Assembly (NCBI GenBank): GCA_913019905.1
Contig: CAJVZD010000001.1
Coordinates: forward strand, 1-42,175
From: an uncultured Cellvibrionales bacterium
Lineage (GTDB): Bacteria; Pseudomonadota; Gammaproteobacteria; Pseudomonadales; Dasaniaceae
Length of the DNA stretch: 42,175 nucleotides
Direction of reading: 5' to 3'
Positions 41,360-42,175 of this stretch are shown here, one piece after another. Within the stretch, counting starts at the first letter, position 1. Each line of letters opens with the position of its first letter. The notes beneath the pieces are model-generated. The model had not been told where the DNA came from. It searched no databases and worked only from the letters and a program-made list of their open reading frames with translations. The translations under genes were made by a program, and so were the position numbers.

Positions 41360-42175
41360 TTGAGCACGACATCGCAATGGCCACTAACCACCAAAGCTGT
41401 CAGACAGATTACCCCTGGCTTTATGTTAAAACATTTACAGGAAAATCCGTTAACGCGTGCCTGCTACCCAACATCGTTCGGCTATTACCCCAATGCTGAA
41501 GGACACAAAATGCTGCGAAATGAGCATAATGATAATCTGCTCATCTACTGCGATCACGGCAATGGTCATATCCGAACCGATGAATTTTACGGCCAGGTAA
41601 AAAAGGGCGATGTTATATTATTACCCTCCGGCCACGCACACGAATACTGGGCCAGCGACGAAGACCCATGGACGATCTACTGGGTTCACTTTGACGGCCT
41701 GCAGGCCAACCAACTGATTGAAGAATTGGACTTTAATGCCGAGCAAGTGATTGCCTCGATTGGCCAGCAACCTCTGCTCGCCAGTGACTTTAATCGCTTG
41801 CTAAGTCTGCGCCAAAGTGGTTATCGGCACAGTGTTTTCAACTATGCGGCGGCGCTCACTCGGCAGATCCTCTACTTTTTGGCATTACAAATTCGTTCCA
41901 GCAATACGCTACAGCGACACAACTTTAATCTGGACGAACTTCGCAGTCTTATGCTGGAAAATATCCATGGCGAACTCGATCTGGATACGATGGCAGCATG
42001 TGCTCAATTGTCTCGTCATCACTTTGCTGACAAATACAAAAAGCTTACGGGTATATCACCGGTGAAACACTTTATTCATTTGAAAATGGAACGGGCCTGT
42101 TATCTGCTCGACACCAGCAATCATTCTGCCAAACAAGTCAGTGCCCAGTTAGGTTATACCGACCCCCTGTATTTT
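41360..42175 (+). CDS. AraC-family regulator, cut by window end
   Basis: The first 272 residues of an AraC-type activator. An N-terminal cupin-like ligand domain (GDVILLPSGHAHEYWASDEDPWTIYWVHF, about 75-105) is followed by the first helix-turn-helix (TMAACAQLSRHHFADKYKKLTGISPVKHFIH) and the start of the second (SAKQVSAQLGYTDPLYF), where the window stops. The start is TTG 41360 with GGAG at 41350-41353; a tiny frame ATG 41340-TGA 41363 overlaps it. No stop is reached, so the gene continues beyond the window. It is divergent from the aldehyde dehydrogenase operon and probably activates it, in the position of MmsR in Pseudomonas. Confidence 0.9.
   Translation, partial: MSTTSQWPLTTKAVRQITPGFMLKHLQENPLTRACYPTSFGYYPNAEGHKMLRNEHNDNLLIYCDHGNGHIRTDEFYGQVKKGDVILLPSGHAHEYWASDEDPWTIYWVHFDGLQANQLIEELDFNAEQVIASIGQQPLLASDFNRLLSLRQSGYRHSVFNYAAALTRQILYFLALQIRSSNTLQRHNFNLDELRSLMLENIHGELDLDTMAACAQLSRHHFADKYKKLTGISPVKHFIHLKMERACYLLDTSNHSAKQVSAQLGYTDPLYF

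Overview
The window reads as chromosomal DNA of a marine gammaproteobacterium, most likely from the Cellvibrionales/Spongiibacteraceae side. This is inferred from the gene mix: haloalkane dehalogenase, TonB receptor next to a TPR-sulfotransferase, BCCT carrier with a CosR/EctR-like MarR regulator, sulfatase, ETF-QO and a complete branched-chain acyl-CoA operon. I see no rRNA, tRNA, insertion sequence, integrase or CRISPR array.

Layout. 1-2436: a Fic protein with an AbiEi-like N-terminal half, preceded by four CAATAAACTA-type boxes spaced exactly 24 bp, then a short coding-like remnant. 2437-4447: TetR regulator, haloalkane dehalogenase, DUF1330 protein, terminator. 4623-8471 (minus): acyl-CoA synthetase and membrane-anchored sulfatase, separated by about 670 bp of structured non-coding DNA with a very strong hairpin. 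8900-10560: ETF-ubiquinone oxidoreductase. 10974-14486 (minus): periplasmic binding protein, MarR regulator, BCCT transporter. 14736-21668 (plus): TonB receptor, TPR-sulfotransferase, and an exported redoxin / heme c / type II copper monooxygenase-like fusion. 21852-23777 (minus): M3 peptidase. 24218-29566 (plus): multicopper oxidase, GST-kappa/HCCA-isomerase-like protein, SDR, MFS carrier, carboxymuconolactone decarboxylase-like protein. 29651-32289 (minus): scoA-scoB-thiolase ketone-body operon, divergent from a LysR gene that has a repeat-built 38-codon leader ORF. 33696-35443 (plus): class II aldolase-like and homocysteine methyltransferase-like genes. 35631-41157 (minus): five-gene operon of acylating aldehyde dehydrogenase, acyl-CoA dehydrogenase, enoyl-CoA hydratase, 3-hydroxyisobutyryl-CoA hydrolase and 3-hydroxyisobutyrate dehydrogenase, divergent from an AraC gene cut by the window end.

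How it fits together. The last operon looks like the distal valine/isobutyrate pathway; its acyl-CoA dehydrogenase would pass electrons through ETF to the ETF-QO encoded at 8900. The scoAB-thiolase operon turns acetoacetate into acetyl-CoA. The first third holds halo-organic and sulfate-ester use, with transport and osmolyte genes in the middle. The parts most worth a second look are the trimodular redox protein (19902), the LysR leader (32415), the phased array before fic (426), the structured intergenic block (6441-6741) and the EutE/SauS-type aldehyde dehydrogenase sitting where mmsA would be expected (39739).
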